A DNA stretch of 64,000 nucleotides from Dermanyssus gallinae (taxonomy: Eukaryota > Arthropoda > Arachnida > Mesostigmata > Dermanyssidae): contig QVRM01002450.1 of the NCBI GenBank assembly GCA_003439945.1, positions 113,877-177,876 on the forward strand, given 5' to 3'. Below, one piece after another: positions 24,022 through 33,204 of this stretch (its first letter is position 1; every line of letters starts with the position of its first letter). Position numbers and translations under genes: made by a program. The notes under the pieces were generated by a model that saw only the letters and a program-made list of their open reading frames with translations, was not told the origin of the DNA and made no database searches.

Positions 24022-24945
24022 TTGTGATGATTTATTAATCATTTGCAATGCGTTTGCACACTCGGCAGTGCTCGCCTCTATATATATATATATGTATTCA
24101 ATACGAGAAAGAAAATATAATTATCTCCATATACCAGCCAGTAGGCGCATGAGCAGTCAACCAAAACATACACACATACATATGTGCATATATGCATATA
24201 ATGTAAATACACAATACATACAAAAATCTAAAACAGCGAGAAAGCGGAACTACACAGAGACGAAAGAGTTGAAGGCCGAGCCGTTTGGCCTAGCCTGCAG
24301 TGGCCCCTGAAGCTTGCCACTGTATGACGAGCAGCAATCATAGCCGAAGTCGCACAACCGGCTGCTGACGGCCAAGATACAAGAAGAAGATGGATAGAAG
24401 ATGTCCCACCTCTTTGTTTCCGACGGCCAGCGTCTGTCCATCGGGATGCCAGCAGATGTTGATATTTTCACCCTTTGTGGCGATACTGTGGACGGCCTTC
24501 GGTTGGCGGGCATCCCACACTCTGACGGTCCGATCAACGGACGCCGTTGCTAGTGTATCGGGCTGCCGTGGGTGCCAGCACAATTGATCCACAGAATCTG
24601 AGTGGCCGCGAAGTGTCGATTCTTTCGACTGTCGCGAACGTTGCCATCCGAGCACGGGCACGGGGCGCCAACACAACAACAAGAGCGAACGAGAACATCA
24701 TCAATACAACAACAGAGAGCAACAGAAATGAACAACAGTTAGATAGAGGAGAATGAGGAACAAAAAGAAACAGGGCTGCAAGAAGACTAAGAGAAGGGAA
24801 CGACATAAACATTCTGTCACGGCCTAGGTATCAAACACATTTCTGCCAAGTATCCTTGCCTTGTATACTGAGGCAGATCTCCTACAGATCTATAAGTATT
24901 TCTTAATGCTCACTTCATCATTGTCATCTTTGACAAATGTTGAGT

Positions 24946-24982
<37 letters not shown>

Positions 24983-25002
24983 AATATATATATATAAATA
25001 TA

Positions 25003-25049
<47 letters not shown>

Positions 25050-25458
25050 CCCGTATCATATATGCGCCACAAAGAAAAGCATGTTTAAAAGAGAAAGAGA
25101 CAACTGTTGTATGATGGTTTTCACCCCTGAACAAAAACAGCAACCCGCTGCCTCTACCAAGCGTGAGACGACATGCTGATCAGATGAAAGGGCGGGGGGG
25201 GGGAGGGGGCGCCACTTGCCTCTCTTCACACTCTATTGCAGGCCCAATTCGCTGTCGCGCACTTACCAGCCGATCCCTGTCGAGGTTGAAGATCGTGACG
25301 GTCTTATCGAGGCTGCCGGAGGCGAGCTTGCGTCCGTCGTGGTTCCACGTGACGCAGTGCACCTTGAGCGAGTGAACCGCCATCTCGCGTATCCGGTCAT
25401 TGTTGGCGAAGTACTTGCGAAGTGCGAACACCTCGCTTGAATATTTGCTCACAATCAT
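18278..25458 (-). CDS. THOC3: THO complex subunit 3, WD40 protein (six-exon gene model)
   Basis: Six exons joined on the - strand give 326 residues, slightly shorter than the roughly 350 of human THOC3. THOC3 (TEX1) is a nuclear WD40 propeller of the THO/TREX complex, which couples transcription and splicing to mRNA export. Matches to the family run the whole length: [16 protein letters not shown] in exon 1, [13 protein letters not shown] and [10 protein letters not shown] in exon 2, [10 protein letters not shown] in exon 3, [13 protein letters not shown] and [12 protein letters not shown] in exon 4, [19 protein letters not shown] in exon 5, and [16 protein letters not shown] with VKLFG near the end. 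Every junction is GT-AG and the phases agree. The N-terminus lacks the longer leader of vertebrates; the ATG at 25458 is the first in frame. Introns 2, 3 and 5 contain retroelement insertions. It is divergent from AP-3 sigma and convergent with BNIP3. Confidence 0.95.
18766..18927. repeat. (TA)n tracts alternating with copies of the THOC3 exon 5 donor
   Basis: Three TA tracts are separated by two 25-base spacers that start agccaaact(t/a)acctg. That 15-base core is identical (second copy) or one base different (first copy) to the sequence at the exon 5 splice donor, 19264-19278. The TA+spacer unit is about 49 bases. It sits in intron 5, just upstream (+ strand) of a LINE fragment. Confidence 0.85.
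18928..19262 (+). mobile_element. 3' fragment of a non-LTR retrotransposon in THOC3 intron 5
   Basis: An open frame from 18928 to TAG at 19102-19104 encodes the end of a LINE protein with a zinc-finger-like start, [17 protein letters not shown] 3' UTR follows and ends gaacaataaatcaatcaatc, an AATC-repeat tail typical of several LINE clades. The piece is 5'-truncated: a (TA)n tract comes directly before it. Its last 60 bases are shared with the tail of the SINE at 48681-48930. It lies antisense to THOC3 and ends about 14 bases from the exon 5 donor. Confidence 0.7.
19114..19189. repeat. Near-perfect 76-bp palindrome in the LINE 3' UTR
   Basis: Arms of about 35 bases, from tagacatgtgtatatggaag to its exact reverse complement ending acatgtcta, flank a loop of about five bases. 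It falls between the LINE stop codon and its tail. A transcript would fold into one long hairpin. Confidence 0.9.
19276..19376 (-). CDS. THOC3: THOC3 coding exon 5
   Basis: The acceptor is CTTTAG and the donor ACACAG|GTAAGT. It encodes a WD blade with [20 protein letters not shown] and [15 protein letters not shown]. One base at the start completes Arg and one base at the end begins Gly. Confidence 0.94.
19979..20140 (-). CDS. THOC3: THOC3 coding exon 4
   Basis: The acceptor is CCGTACAG and the donor CAACAG|GTATGC. The first T completes a Ser codon begun in exon 3. It encodes [17 protein letters not shown] and [19 protein letters not shown], nearly identical to the vertebrate protein. Confidence 0.95.
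20803..23116 (-). mobile_element. 5'-truncated R2/R4-type retrotransposon with restriction-like endonuclease
   Basis: The element lies in THOC3 intron 3, same strand as the gene. One intact open frame (element part about 23114-20898, about 738 codons) carries reverse transcriptase motifs in order: LAFIPK and DLRPLS, the catalytic Asp in [27 protein letters not shown], the active site [10 protein letters not shown], and [14 protein letters not shown] finger (C-x3-C-x7-H-x4-C) follows at CRHGC..HVAQMC. Next is a PD-x12-D nuclease core, [15 protein letters not shown], with [10 protein letters not shown] after it. This order is that of site-specific R2, R4/Dong and NeSL elements. The N-terminal zinc-finger/Myb part is missing. 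Both ends abut (TA)n. The 3' UTR is only about 90 bases. The intact frame suggests recent insertion. Confidence 0.9.
20898..23114 (-). CDS. Reverse transcriptase / restriction-like endonuclease ORF, 5'-truncated
   Basis: This frame reads without a stop to TGA at 20900-20898. It would prime reverse transcription at a nick made by its C-terminal PD-(D/E)xK-like nuclease. The open frame runs on upstream to 23258, but those residues come from a TA repeat and a damaged copy of THOC3 exon 3, so they are not part of the element. No element start codon is present, so it is probably not expressed alone, although it lies in the sense direction within THOC3 pre-mRNA. Confidence 0.85.
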   Translation of the reverse strand, partial: PCPVYTPNYDLFEVSLPISLKETHVALRGVSKALGLDGICHSSLRKLPLEVVCCILNILLISDIASAHETARLAFIPKINNATSPSDLRPLSISSYLQRTLNKILSRRLQNSIKLLPIQRAFLPYNGTFENLAVLDGILNDAKSAGRELRLASIDLRKAFDMVSHDFVLWSLRTRGYPEVFINYIERLYLSSKTLIEFGQECRTFRPTRGVRQGDPLPPLLFNLVLDDILSKLDKTNIGYQLTDDFRLMGLAFADDLILLASTKSTLQRLLNIADPLLKSRGLEINTNKSFTISHLFNRKKGKGFINTVSEFNVGDRQLPAKGMSDRWRYLGVDFDSNGRVDSTKDILLNLLNRLTIASLKSHQRLIFLKDFLIPRLLYKLVSGPRPSYALLSDLDKEIRKVVKSKWLKLENSVPNAYLYTHTAHGGLDIPCLQTFIPRIRLSRLTALQHSTHLGVQWMLTTEHFKKDLAKTRLLCERLGTSIDTATQETDYWSQQLHNTFDGAHFKKAHETPIVHYWIKGMPYLSGKEYLNLLKLRINALPTRARLARGRPGYNKRCRHGCDAPETLVHVAQMCDITHKQTIKRHDDVCDRVARLLRERGHEVVRERVFRRPGAPGLKPDLVITTPTEVWVLDAEVCGPNRDLAKARQDKIAKYDVEFLRAALPYPQKPRRFGSITISMSGVWDSESARTLLGLGVTKRNLMDLTVLTLQGTLRIYRSHRVHKSGGYHQARTRTTDS
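23117..23150. repeat. (TA)n tract at the 5' junction of the RLE element
   Basis: A TA tract, interrupted once by ACA, joins the truncated 5' end of the element to the duplicated THOC3 exon 3 segment. Confidence 0.9.
23162..23410 (-). pseudogene. THOC3: Partial duplicate of THOC3 exon 3 and its upstream intron
   Basis: The sequence repeats the end of intron 2 and the first 65 bases of exon 3 (true copy 23793-23970). It keeps the acceptor GAGAATAG (pseudoexon start 23226) and reads [11 protein letters not shown]. One A-to-T change then makes TAA where the true exon has AAA. Homology stops near 23162, before the (TA)n and the retroelement. Intronic landmarks gtgtgcaga and agcttaactgttaactttta are shared, separated here by an extra TA-rich insertion. 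It is a decayed segmental copy, not an alternative exon. Confidence 0.85.
23453..23518. repeat. 66-bp palindrome with (TA)n core
   Basis: The arms ttcaaggcagcacttgactg and the complementary cagtcaagtgctgcctcgaa differ at one base. The centre is a self-complementary TA tract, so the whole unit can fold as one stem. It lies in THOC3 intron 3, between the duplicated and true exon 3. Confidence 0.9.
23715..23857 (-). CDS. THOC3: THOC3 coding exon 3
   Basis: The acceptor is GAGAATAG and the donor GTTCAG|GTAAGC. It encodes [29 protein letters not shown] and SGLGCIHVF. Exon 2 ends in phase 0 and this exon ends with two bases (AG) that exon 4 completes to Ser. Confidence 0.94.
24018..24078 (-). mobile_element. 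61-bp 3'-end relic of the RLE retrotransposon, flanked by (TA)n
   Basis: The stretch aaatattgtgatgatttatt to cactcggcagtgctcgcct matches the last 61 bases of the full element (20806-20866), with a few substitutions and one indel. (TA)n borders it directly on both sides. It is a very short 5'-truncated insertion in THOC3 intron 2. Confidence 0.85.
24410..24628 (-). CDS. THOC3: THOC3 coding exon 2
   Basis: The acceptor is GCGACAG and the donor GAG|GTGGGA. The 73 whole codons encode [36 protein letters not shown] and [20 protein letters not shown], covering about one and a half WD blades. Confidence 0.95.
24951..25045. repeat. Long compound (TA)n tract
   Basis: About 95 bases of TA with GTATA and AAATA interruptions, in THOC3 intron 1. 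Confidence 0.95.
25267..25458 (-). CDS. THOC3: THOC3 coding exon 1
   Basis: The ATG at 25458-25456 starts [17 protein letters not shown]. The first WD repeat follows, [20 protein letters not shown] and [15 protein letters not shown], ending at CTG|GTAAGT. The frame stays open upstream to 25548 but has no ATG there. The alignment to other THOC3 proteins becomes good from residue 25 or so. Confidence 0.9.
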
Positions 25459-26239
25459 CTTGGCTCTTGGCAGCGGTACGCTGTGCAGCAACAGGCTGGT
25501 TAGCTTCCTGCCTGCCTGCTCAAAGCCGTGCTGAAGCAATACAAACAATCACCCAACAAGAATAGCCCAACCGCGACCAGTGATCACGTTTCGCCTGAGC
25601 ACCGAGCTGAAACGACAAGAAGCCGCAAGAAGATAAGATTCGACCGAACGAACCGAGTGGCTGCTAATCGAACACCTATCTACCTTCTTCTACTACCTGA
25701 TCGAACACACCCACACACAGCAACTGCCACCGCTCGGGGTCACTTGCGTACATAATAGAATGTAGGTAAACTGCAATTTAAATTCGCCACCGTTGCCAGC
25801 CTCAAACGCACCCAATAATAATAATAATCTCAAACACAGGGGATATCGCGACGCGGGATAGACGCGAAGACGAATTTCTGAAGCAGCTGCTTTCACTGGC
25901 AGTTTGCAGAGGAAATGCCGCGTATTAGGTGCGATGGGCTGAGAAGAGCTAGATGGTAACCATGAAATAACGAGGATACACATTCACACCTCATAATTGT
26001 ATATTTCTAACAAATAATAATAATAATAATAATTCAGACGATGTGCTTAGCTATCTGTAAAAGGAACGCGGCTTTTAATATGAATATCGTTACAAAGGCT
26101 TACTTTCGGCAATTGTCTAAACTAATGTTGTTAATATTAAAACGAATGGAGGCGCACGGGCGAACATCCTTCTCTCGCAGATGGCTATAAAAACCGTTTT
26201 CTTGTCCACTATTTAAATTACAATATAGAACACAAGTCA

Positions 26240-27336
26240 TAGCAACATGGTTCACATTAAAAGTCCATCAACGGGTACCCAGCTAATGGAAGTAGCTCAC
26301 AATTGGGCGCTAGCCCGAAACCGCAACATTTATCTGCATGTTGTTTACTTTGATTCCTCACGTGCATTCGATAATCTGCTTCTGGCAATAATGTCAGCGT
26401 TGGGTATCAGCCCCAGAATCATAAACTCGTGTAGAGCCTACCTAAAAGACCGTACATTTGTCGTCAAAGCTGAGGATAGCTGTTCCGCCGTCAACAGGCG
26501 TATATCCGGTGTTCTGCAGGGCTCATACCTAGGCTCCCTAACGTACACTATATTTGTACAGGGTGTCGGGGCTATGCTTTGAGATATTGGTGCTACATAA
26601 AAGTTGTATGCAGACGATCATAAATTCTATGTTAAGGCAAATAGTGACAACGACAACACAGCAATTCTACGAAAAGCGATTGAGCTGCGTCGTTATGGGC
26701 AGAAGAGAACCGCATGTAGTTGGTTATCTACTTCTTCCGTCCCTAAGACAATGCCAAATACTGTTCAGTATATGCTAAATGGCCAACAACTCATTCCTGA
26801 AGTGTCACTCTACAAAGACCACTGGGTAATTTTCGACCGCCAAATGAAGTTTACCCCCCCACACGGCCGAGGTTGTCAAAGCCGCGTCTCGAATGTGCAG
26901 TCTTATGATGCGGTCCTTCATTATACAGGATCATAATGTGCACCTAAGGCTGTATCAAACCTTAGTGGACTTACTGCTCTCACGTATGGCTACCAATCTA
27001 TTCTAAAAGAGATGTTGAATTTTTGTAGGGCGTGCATTTGCGAAACGAGTTGCTCGTCGGTGCTGTCTACCACGCGAGCGTATCACCTTGCCTGGTGTTA
27101 GCAAGTACCAATCCCACGCCGATTAACGCATGCTGAAACAGAAGGCGCGTCAAAATTTTGCCACTAGGTATTTTATGCTAAGACCAAATAATCTCCGGAG
27201 TGGCGTCTCCATTCACCCTCACGAGGTTGCTCGTGTGGACGTTGTGAACAACTCATTTGCCTGGAGGATTGCACGTCGTTCACAGATTCGAAACGACTTC
27301 GCTTCTATTGTAGTACCCCTCTTTAAATTAAGGTGA
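26240..27336 (+). mobile_element. Degenerate CR1/Jockey-like LINE fragment
   Basis: Translation in shifting frames gives recognisable reverse transcriptase pieces: YFDSSRAFDNLL (catalytic Asp region), RISGVLQGSYLGSLTYTIFV, and KLYADDHKFYVKA (the YADD active site, just after a frameshift). C-terminal remnants ending FAWRIARRSQI follow. Stops and frameshifts break it at several places, so it is dead. The C-terminal motif resembles FSWRMARM in the - strand copy at 40147-41969, so the two may belong to one family. Confidence 0.75.
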
Positions 27337-27684
27337 AATGATACGTGATACATGTTCTTAACAAGGTAGATGTTTAATAGGCTCTATTGTATGCAACCAA
27401 GCTAAGACATTAATGTAACAAAAAAAACCTTTGTTCAATACGATGTCATTTTGCATAGGAAAGGTGCAAAGCAATTGCGATGCTTGTTCTGCCGTTCTTA
27501 CAAAGATATTTTATTTGCAATGTGAAACTTCCGGAGTACAACAGGAGTGAGCGGGACCCAGTCTTAAGATGTGTGCTATCGCTAATGTAATACACGCTTT
27601 AACTTGTTGCCAGAATTGCATCCAAGCATTGCGGCGACATCACCATTTTTTTAGAAGATGTCTTGGAAGGAGCCCACAAATTTA

Positions 27685-27750
27685 ACTTAGTGGCAAAGCG
27701 AATGCCTTGCATTCAGGAAGATACCCTGGGTTCATTTCCAGGGCCGAAAT
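27685..27750 (+). repeat. Degenerate tRNA-like SINE head
   Basis: The sequence taacttagtggcaaagcg resembles an A box region. The sequence gggttcatttccaggg resembles a decayed B box and T arm. It shares cttagtggcaa and cttgcattc with the tRNA-like sequence at 60647-60723, so both probably come from one family. Confidence 0.5.
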
Positions 27751-30365
27751 CTAATCGAACAGAGTGTCTCGATAAGGAGATTGCATTAGTGAAAAGGTCT
27801 TAATCATTATATAAATCGAAAATCAAATGTAATGAAACGCTCTAGATACTCAAAGCTACGTTGATTTAATCCGGTGTGCACCAGTACTGCTTAGGTTTGT
27901 AAGTGACTTCACGAAGAAAACATACACACGTTCCTTAAAAACACCTGTATGACTATAATTATATTATTATTATTAATGAGCGGGTAATTCAACGGGAATG
28001 TTTCGTTAAGTTAAAATAATACTACACTTTATTTCAAACATAGCAACAACAATGATGTGTTCTATCTAAAATGATACGAATTACTATGCGTGCAAAGAGT
28101 TCTTTGTCCTTATAGCCATCTAAGAGAGCCTCAAATGCAATCAATTCCTCGCCATTCACTCATCCCACACCAGAGGCAGTCAAACCGCCTGCCAAAGCCT
28201 GAAAGTGAGGTAATACTATAATTGTGATGACAAACAGTAGAACAGAAATCGTCTAATTGGGTTGACAAGCAACACAGCAGAAATATTCCAATCGCGCTGA
28301 AAAACAACTCGCACTCAATCAATCTTACCTGATAGATTCCGAACAAAGAATTCCGCCCGCCGGTAGCGCTTCGAGTGTCGAGTTGTTTCGTTGCAGAATT
28401 AGCAGCTTTCGGTTGTACAACAAAAAGAAATCTAATTAATTGTGTTGCTTTCTAAGTCACAATTGCACATCACGAGTAGTCTCACACGAGAATTATGCAT
28501 GTCAACCGGTCACAAAACCGGGACCAACTGGATGGGTGGGTATTCAGCACGGCACGAACCGGCGTTATGTGCAGTTGACGCGCTTTTCTTCTACTCACTT
28601 GCTATTTATTACTTTTGCTGTTAGATCATAAAGGATCTACACGTTCTCATTTCACTCGGTATCATAAGCACTGGCTGGTAGTAGTAGTAATCGACACCCG
28701 GCGTTCTAGCTGTTCCCCGCCCGCTAGAAATACAAATCGAATTCCGACAAAAAGTGTTACACCGTACATTGGACAAGAGGCAATTGTCTACAGCATCTTC
28801 TAATTGGGATTTCTATTTATCGCGAACATCTTCTAAAAGTCTCTTGATCAAACTAACTGGAAACGCCGCCTCTGGCAAAGTTAAATGTAACCGCGAAGCA
28901 ACGACAAAAAAAAACAAATATATTGTTATTGTTGTCAATAGCAGCAGCTTCGAAAACCGCGCCGCTCAACTTCAATCATCCGCCTGCGTATATCATTGCC
29001 CGTTCCTTCGTGTGCGTTTAATCTCTGTGTTAAGAGATACTATATGCAACTCAAAAGAGCTGAATACTAAGCTCACCGTTTTCTTATATCCAATTCTTCT
29101 CTTATCCCAAACATGCATGTATATATCATAATTCTTATTTTGCCGGTGCTGCACAACGAACCTGTCGCGCTTCTAAACGCACGGAACGAGAACGGGTTCC
29201 GCCATTTAGGCACACCCACACATATACATAGATCTACATCCAATCGCACACAGACGCATATCTGCGTTGACGTGTCGGGACCCGCGCTTGATGGACGAAT
29301 CTAATCTAACAGAACTGTCACTACCTCATTAGTTCTACTTGAATCGTTTTAATTATCGAGTGAACACAAATTACAACAGGATTGCGTCATATATATATAT
29401 ATATATATATATACGCACGGTTGGTGTGCGACGAACGCCTCTAAGCAATGCTAGGTGGCGTAGTGGTAGTCGCAGCTGTTGTTTTCTAACAACGCGTCTA
29501 ACTCGATGAAGAAAAGAACATCGAACAACAAAGAACAGTTGGTTGCGCCCCTCCGTTGTTAAATCAGTCTGTTAGTCAACAGTAACAGTACTGATGGAGA
29601 GTATTCGAGTACTTGGCAAGAGAGAGCTAGCAATTGCTTAACTGCGTGAGTTCACCCCGACAGGCGCCTACAGTAATACATGCGAGAGTGACGCACTCTT
29701 TCAGAGGAAGTTGCAGTTAGATCAGACTGTCGAGTGCCAATATCAGCACTTTGACAAGCACAGGTCTTCGAATTAGCAAGGCTATCTAGTCAGGCAACGT
29801 AGCATGCACTCCGTGGCCACAGCTGTCATTCGCCAGCAGCTGATTAAAGACCAACCACCCCTTTCTGTTTGATTTTGAAGAAGATGTTTGAGCGTCGGAA
29901 GGTGCAACGGACGCGTCGTAACGAATCGTCGCTCGCCTAACAACCACGCGTTCGGTCACTGTCCTTGTTGACTAGTTGCATTATTTACTCGAGCACTCTG
30001 ATCACCAGTGCGCTGCGGCACAATCTAGCTGTAACTGTAGACGTTCGTTTAGCGATCATCACCAACTCAACTAAAGGTTGGTCTATCACCTACCTATTAT
30101 ATATATATATATATATACATGTGTACACGTTCCCAGGTGACAATTATGGCTGTATATATATATATATATATATACTAGCTGTGTTCGAACAGCGCTAGTC
30201 TTGTTGTAGATGCAAATTACAAAGCGTATAGGGTCGGTCATACTTCACTAAAAAGCCAGATGTTCACGGTGTGAAACTCACAGCCTAGACGAGCTTTACC
30301 GTTGCCATTAACAGCGTGAAATAAATGCTTGCGTCGCCTGTCTATTATTTACCTGCTTTATTATG

Positions 30366-30404
<39 letters not shown>

Positions 30405-30488
30405 TGGTGAATTACACGTCCATACATTTACATGCTCTCACTCAAATATATGCATGCTAAACTGCGCTTCGTAGTTTTGAGTTAAGTT

Positions 30489-30490
<2 letters not shown>

Positions 30491-30541
<51 letters not shown>

Positions 30542-30549
30542 TTATATAA
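30491..30549. repeat. (TA)n microsatellite
   Basis: A TA tract with a GTATA interruption, directly 5' of the SINE-like dimer. Confidence 0.9.
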
Positions 30550-30550
30550 T

Positions 30551-30910
30551 TGTTTTTTCCTTAAGCGATGCTCATTGGGAATAGATAATAAATCATATCA
30601 CTGAGAGTCAGCGGTCATGCTGTCACTAGGACTATTGGGGAAACCCTAGATATCTCCACATGTCCGGCCCTCGGTGCATTGAAGATATACCTCAGGTTAA
30701 GTACCAAGCTCGTAGGGAACGGAGGATAGTCTAGAATTAAAAACAACCTCCTTAAAAAATGTTTTTAATTCTAGGACTATTGGGAAAACCCTAAACATCT
30801 CAACATGTCCGGCCCTCGGTGCCTCATTAAATATATGCCTCAAGATAATGCCTAAGCCCTTAGGGGACGGAGGTTGGTCTACAATCTAAAAACAACCTCC
30901 TTATAAAAAA
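30551..30910 (+). repeat. Dimeric SINE-like repeat
   Basis: A 110-base stretch from ttaagcgatgctcattg onwards aligns with the body of the SINE at 48681-48930. The part starting aggactattgggg (30628) is then repeated in tandem from 30773, with a unit of about 145 bases that includes acatgtccggccctcggtgc and aaacaacctcctta. At the joint, tagaattaaaaac (30732) pairs perfectly with gtttttaattcta (ending 30773). The copies differ by about 20%, so the dimer is old. Confidence 0.75.
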
Positions 30911-31409
30911 TAAAACAATTTTTATATAATTTGGGAACTCTTTAGGTTAATAACACTCAAGGTAATGCGTAAATGGGATCTGCCTGTAATGCTGAAGCTT
31001 GTTTTTTTGGTTGGGTTTTTTTTCTTACATATATGCTTTAATTGTATAATATTAATATTATATTCTCTTATTACGAAATGCACATTTAGTTTAAATTGCT
31101 TTTTATTTTGGCCTGCTACCGTGCTGACGGCATCTGGAGACACAACCTCCTTCCTACCTACGCGCATACCCGCACCCAGATGAGACTTAACATATCCTTC
31201 GACGAGTTATTTAGAGTGTACATAGGCGCACATTATAGTCGTCGGTATTTCGTTGTGTTAGACAGGACATCTGGCACCATTTCCGATTAGTGGTTGTCGT
31301 CGTCGTCGTCGTTGTTCTGGGCAGCTCGTTCCCTAGACGCCGAAGAAGTGACCGGTCGTACGTGTTTCAGGTCAGTCGGAGCCAGCCGGCTGAAAATCCG
31401 CGCAAGAAA

Positions 31410-31682
31410 ATGATCAAAGCGATTTTGGTGTTCAACAATCATGGCAAGCCTCGACTGTCGAAGTTCTACACACGCTATTCCGAAGACGAGCAGCAGCAGA
31501 TCATCAGAGAGACGTTTCAGCTGGTCTCGAAACGGGAGGACAATGTGTGCAACTTTCTTGAAGGTGGCACGCTCATCGGCGGAAACGACTACAAACTGAT
31601 CTACCGTCACTATGCCACGCTGTTCTTTGTTTTCTGCGTGGATTCCTCCGAGAGCGAACTCGGCATCCTCGACCTCATTCAG
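31410..31682 (+). CDS. AP3S2: AP-3 sigma coding exon 1
   Basis: The ATG at 31410 matches the family's start exactly, and 91 codons end at LIQ|GTAACT, as in human. The frame stays open upstream through a GTC repeat but has no ATG. Confidence 0.95.
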
Positions 31683-32314
31683 GTAACTCTCGCTAACCGG
31701 ATCGGACAGGTGCGTTTCTCACTGGTTTTGCTGCCGTTGCCGATGTACCGGTGCCTGACAACGTGGAACACGTGGCGAGCAAGAGGTGACGTTAGTAGCA
31801 TAATGTAGGCGGATAATGTTGTTGTGTATTTAGGAACTGTATAGGCGCCAGAACAGTTGGCATACTGGGTTAAATATATTGAGAATCAGTCTAATCGTGT
31901 GTGTGTGATCTACACCGACAGTCTAACCGCATGTGCCGTTAATATACAGAAGGTTATGGTCTGGTTGCTCCTGGACGTCGGCAGAGAGAAGGCAACGTCT
32001 GAAATGAATGTTCGCGTTTCTGGCGTTCACAGGTGTTCGTGGAAACTCTCGACAAGTGTTTCGAGAACGTGTGCGAGCTTGACCTCATCTTCCACGTCGA
32101 CAAGGTTCACTATATTCTTAACGAGCTAGTTATGGGTGGGATGGTACTAGAAACAAACATGGCCGAGATTATCGCACGCGTGGAAGAACAGAGCCGAATC
32201 GAGCGTCAAGAAGGTGGGCTAAGCGTGGCTGCCGTGAAGAACATGAACTTGGGTCAACAGATCAAGGACATCAAGCTTCCAGACCTGCCCTCGATCGGTA
32301 ACTTGAAATTTTAG
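31410..32314 (+). CDS. AP3S2: AP-3 complex sigma subunit (two-exon gene model)
   Basis: Exons 31410-31682 and 32033-32314 join to a 184-residue protein, near the 193 of human AP3S1/AP3S2. It is the small longin-fold subunit of the AP-3 adaptor, which sorts cargo from endosomes to lysosomes and lysosome-related organelles (the Drosophila gene is orange). Identity is very high in the core: MIKAILVFNNHGKPRLSKFY at the start, then QQQIIRETFQLVSKR, YRHYATLFFVFCVDSSESEL, GILDLIQ across the splice to VFVETLDKCFENVCELDLIF, and VMGGMVLETNM. The C-terminal tail is shorter than in vertebrates but keeps AVKNMNL and LPDLPS. Arthropods usually have one such gene, so the S1/S2 label is arbitrary. The single intron (31683-32032) is GT-AG in phase 0. 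Confidence 0.96.
32033..32314 (+). CDS. AP3S2: AP-3 sigma coding exon 2
   Basis: The acceptor is GTTCACAG. The exon starts VFVETLDKCFENVCELDLIF and ends with TAG at 32312-32314. It holds the second half of the longin fold and the short C-terminal tail. Confidence 0.95.
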   Translation: MFVETLDKCFENVCELDLIFHVDKVHYILNELVMGGMVLETNMAEIIARVEEQSRIERQEGGLSVAAVKNMNLGQQIKDIKLPDLPSIGNLKF

Positions 32315-33198
32315 CACTTGTTTCTGCACTCTGTCGCTCGACGTGGATTATGGTCATGACAACAATAGCACCAACAACGACAATGAAATCAGATCTGATA
32401 GCGTTCCCGAATGTACACGCCCGCCTCGTGTAACGAACGCCCAGAAGCGTTGAGCGAATTTTCTAATGATCTCTGCTTGCTCGCGCTGATCACTCCGGAT
32501 GCGTTCATTATCTTTGTTGTCGACGTTCGTCTCATTTGCAGTTTGGCCCCCAAGAGTCTTATTAGTTGTTGGCTGATGAAAGATTCCAAGCCGGCTCGTT
32601 AGCTCTTGCTGTTGTTGTTGCGTACGCGTCGGCCACTCGAATTGGGGTTCAGCTAAAAATCGTTTAAAGGGCGACGTGTGACATCAATCACATTACATAG
32701 GGAGGTACTTCTGGCAACATATTTGAAGTAGAGAATATATCTCATTGTCCGAAAATTGTAGTTGTCAGACGTTTTGTCTGAAGCATGTCCGAGTTACGTT
32801 ATTGCTCTGGATGCTTGGTTGGTTTTTCGTCTACGTCTTTGTTCAGGTTGGTGCTGCTGTTGTTGTCGATGTTGTTGTTGCTACCGTGATTCATGAAGAA
32901 GTATTGACGTGTGGGTGAATACGCTGCTTATTTGAGTACACATTTGAGAACGTTTTTATGCGTCGTCGAACAACGCGTGACGCTTGTTCGATATATGCAG
33001 TTAATTTGGCCTCGTCCTTACTGTGATGGTGAATATTTTGGCATACCGTTTACTCAACTCCTAAAAGCGATCGTCCTATCCGCGACAATAGCCTGTTCGC
33101 TTCATGTTAGTCCATATATGTGCCCGTGCGTGTATATACGTGATTGACTGTATATATGTAAGCCTTCTGGTGTGGGGTGTTACATGAGAGGCAACAGC

Positions 33199-33204
33199 AA
33201 TAAA
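33199..33204 (+). terminator. AP3S2: Candidate AP-3 sigma polyadenylation signal AATAAA
   Basis: This is the first AATAAA seen after the stop codon, about 885 bases downstream. Another lies at 35080. Without transcripts the choice is a guess. Confidence 0.3.

Larger units (their letters stand above)
25459..31409. other. Intergenic region between divergent THOC3 and AP-3 sigma
   Basis: The ends should hold the two promoters, but I see no clear core element. Inside are a LINE fragment (26240-27336), a tRNA-like sequence (27685-27750), TAA and TTA arrays (near 26011-26035 and 27965), several (TA)n tracts (29391-29413, 30100-30117, 30154-30174, 30368-30398, 30491-30549) and a dimeric SINE-like repeat (30551-30910). 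No other gene is supported. Confidence 0.6.

Noticed and set aside
31290..31409. N-terminal extension of AP-3 sigma
   Set aside because: It translates a GTC repeat, has no ATG and the family starts exactly at 31410.
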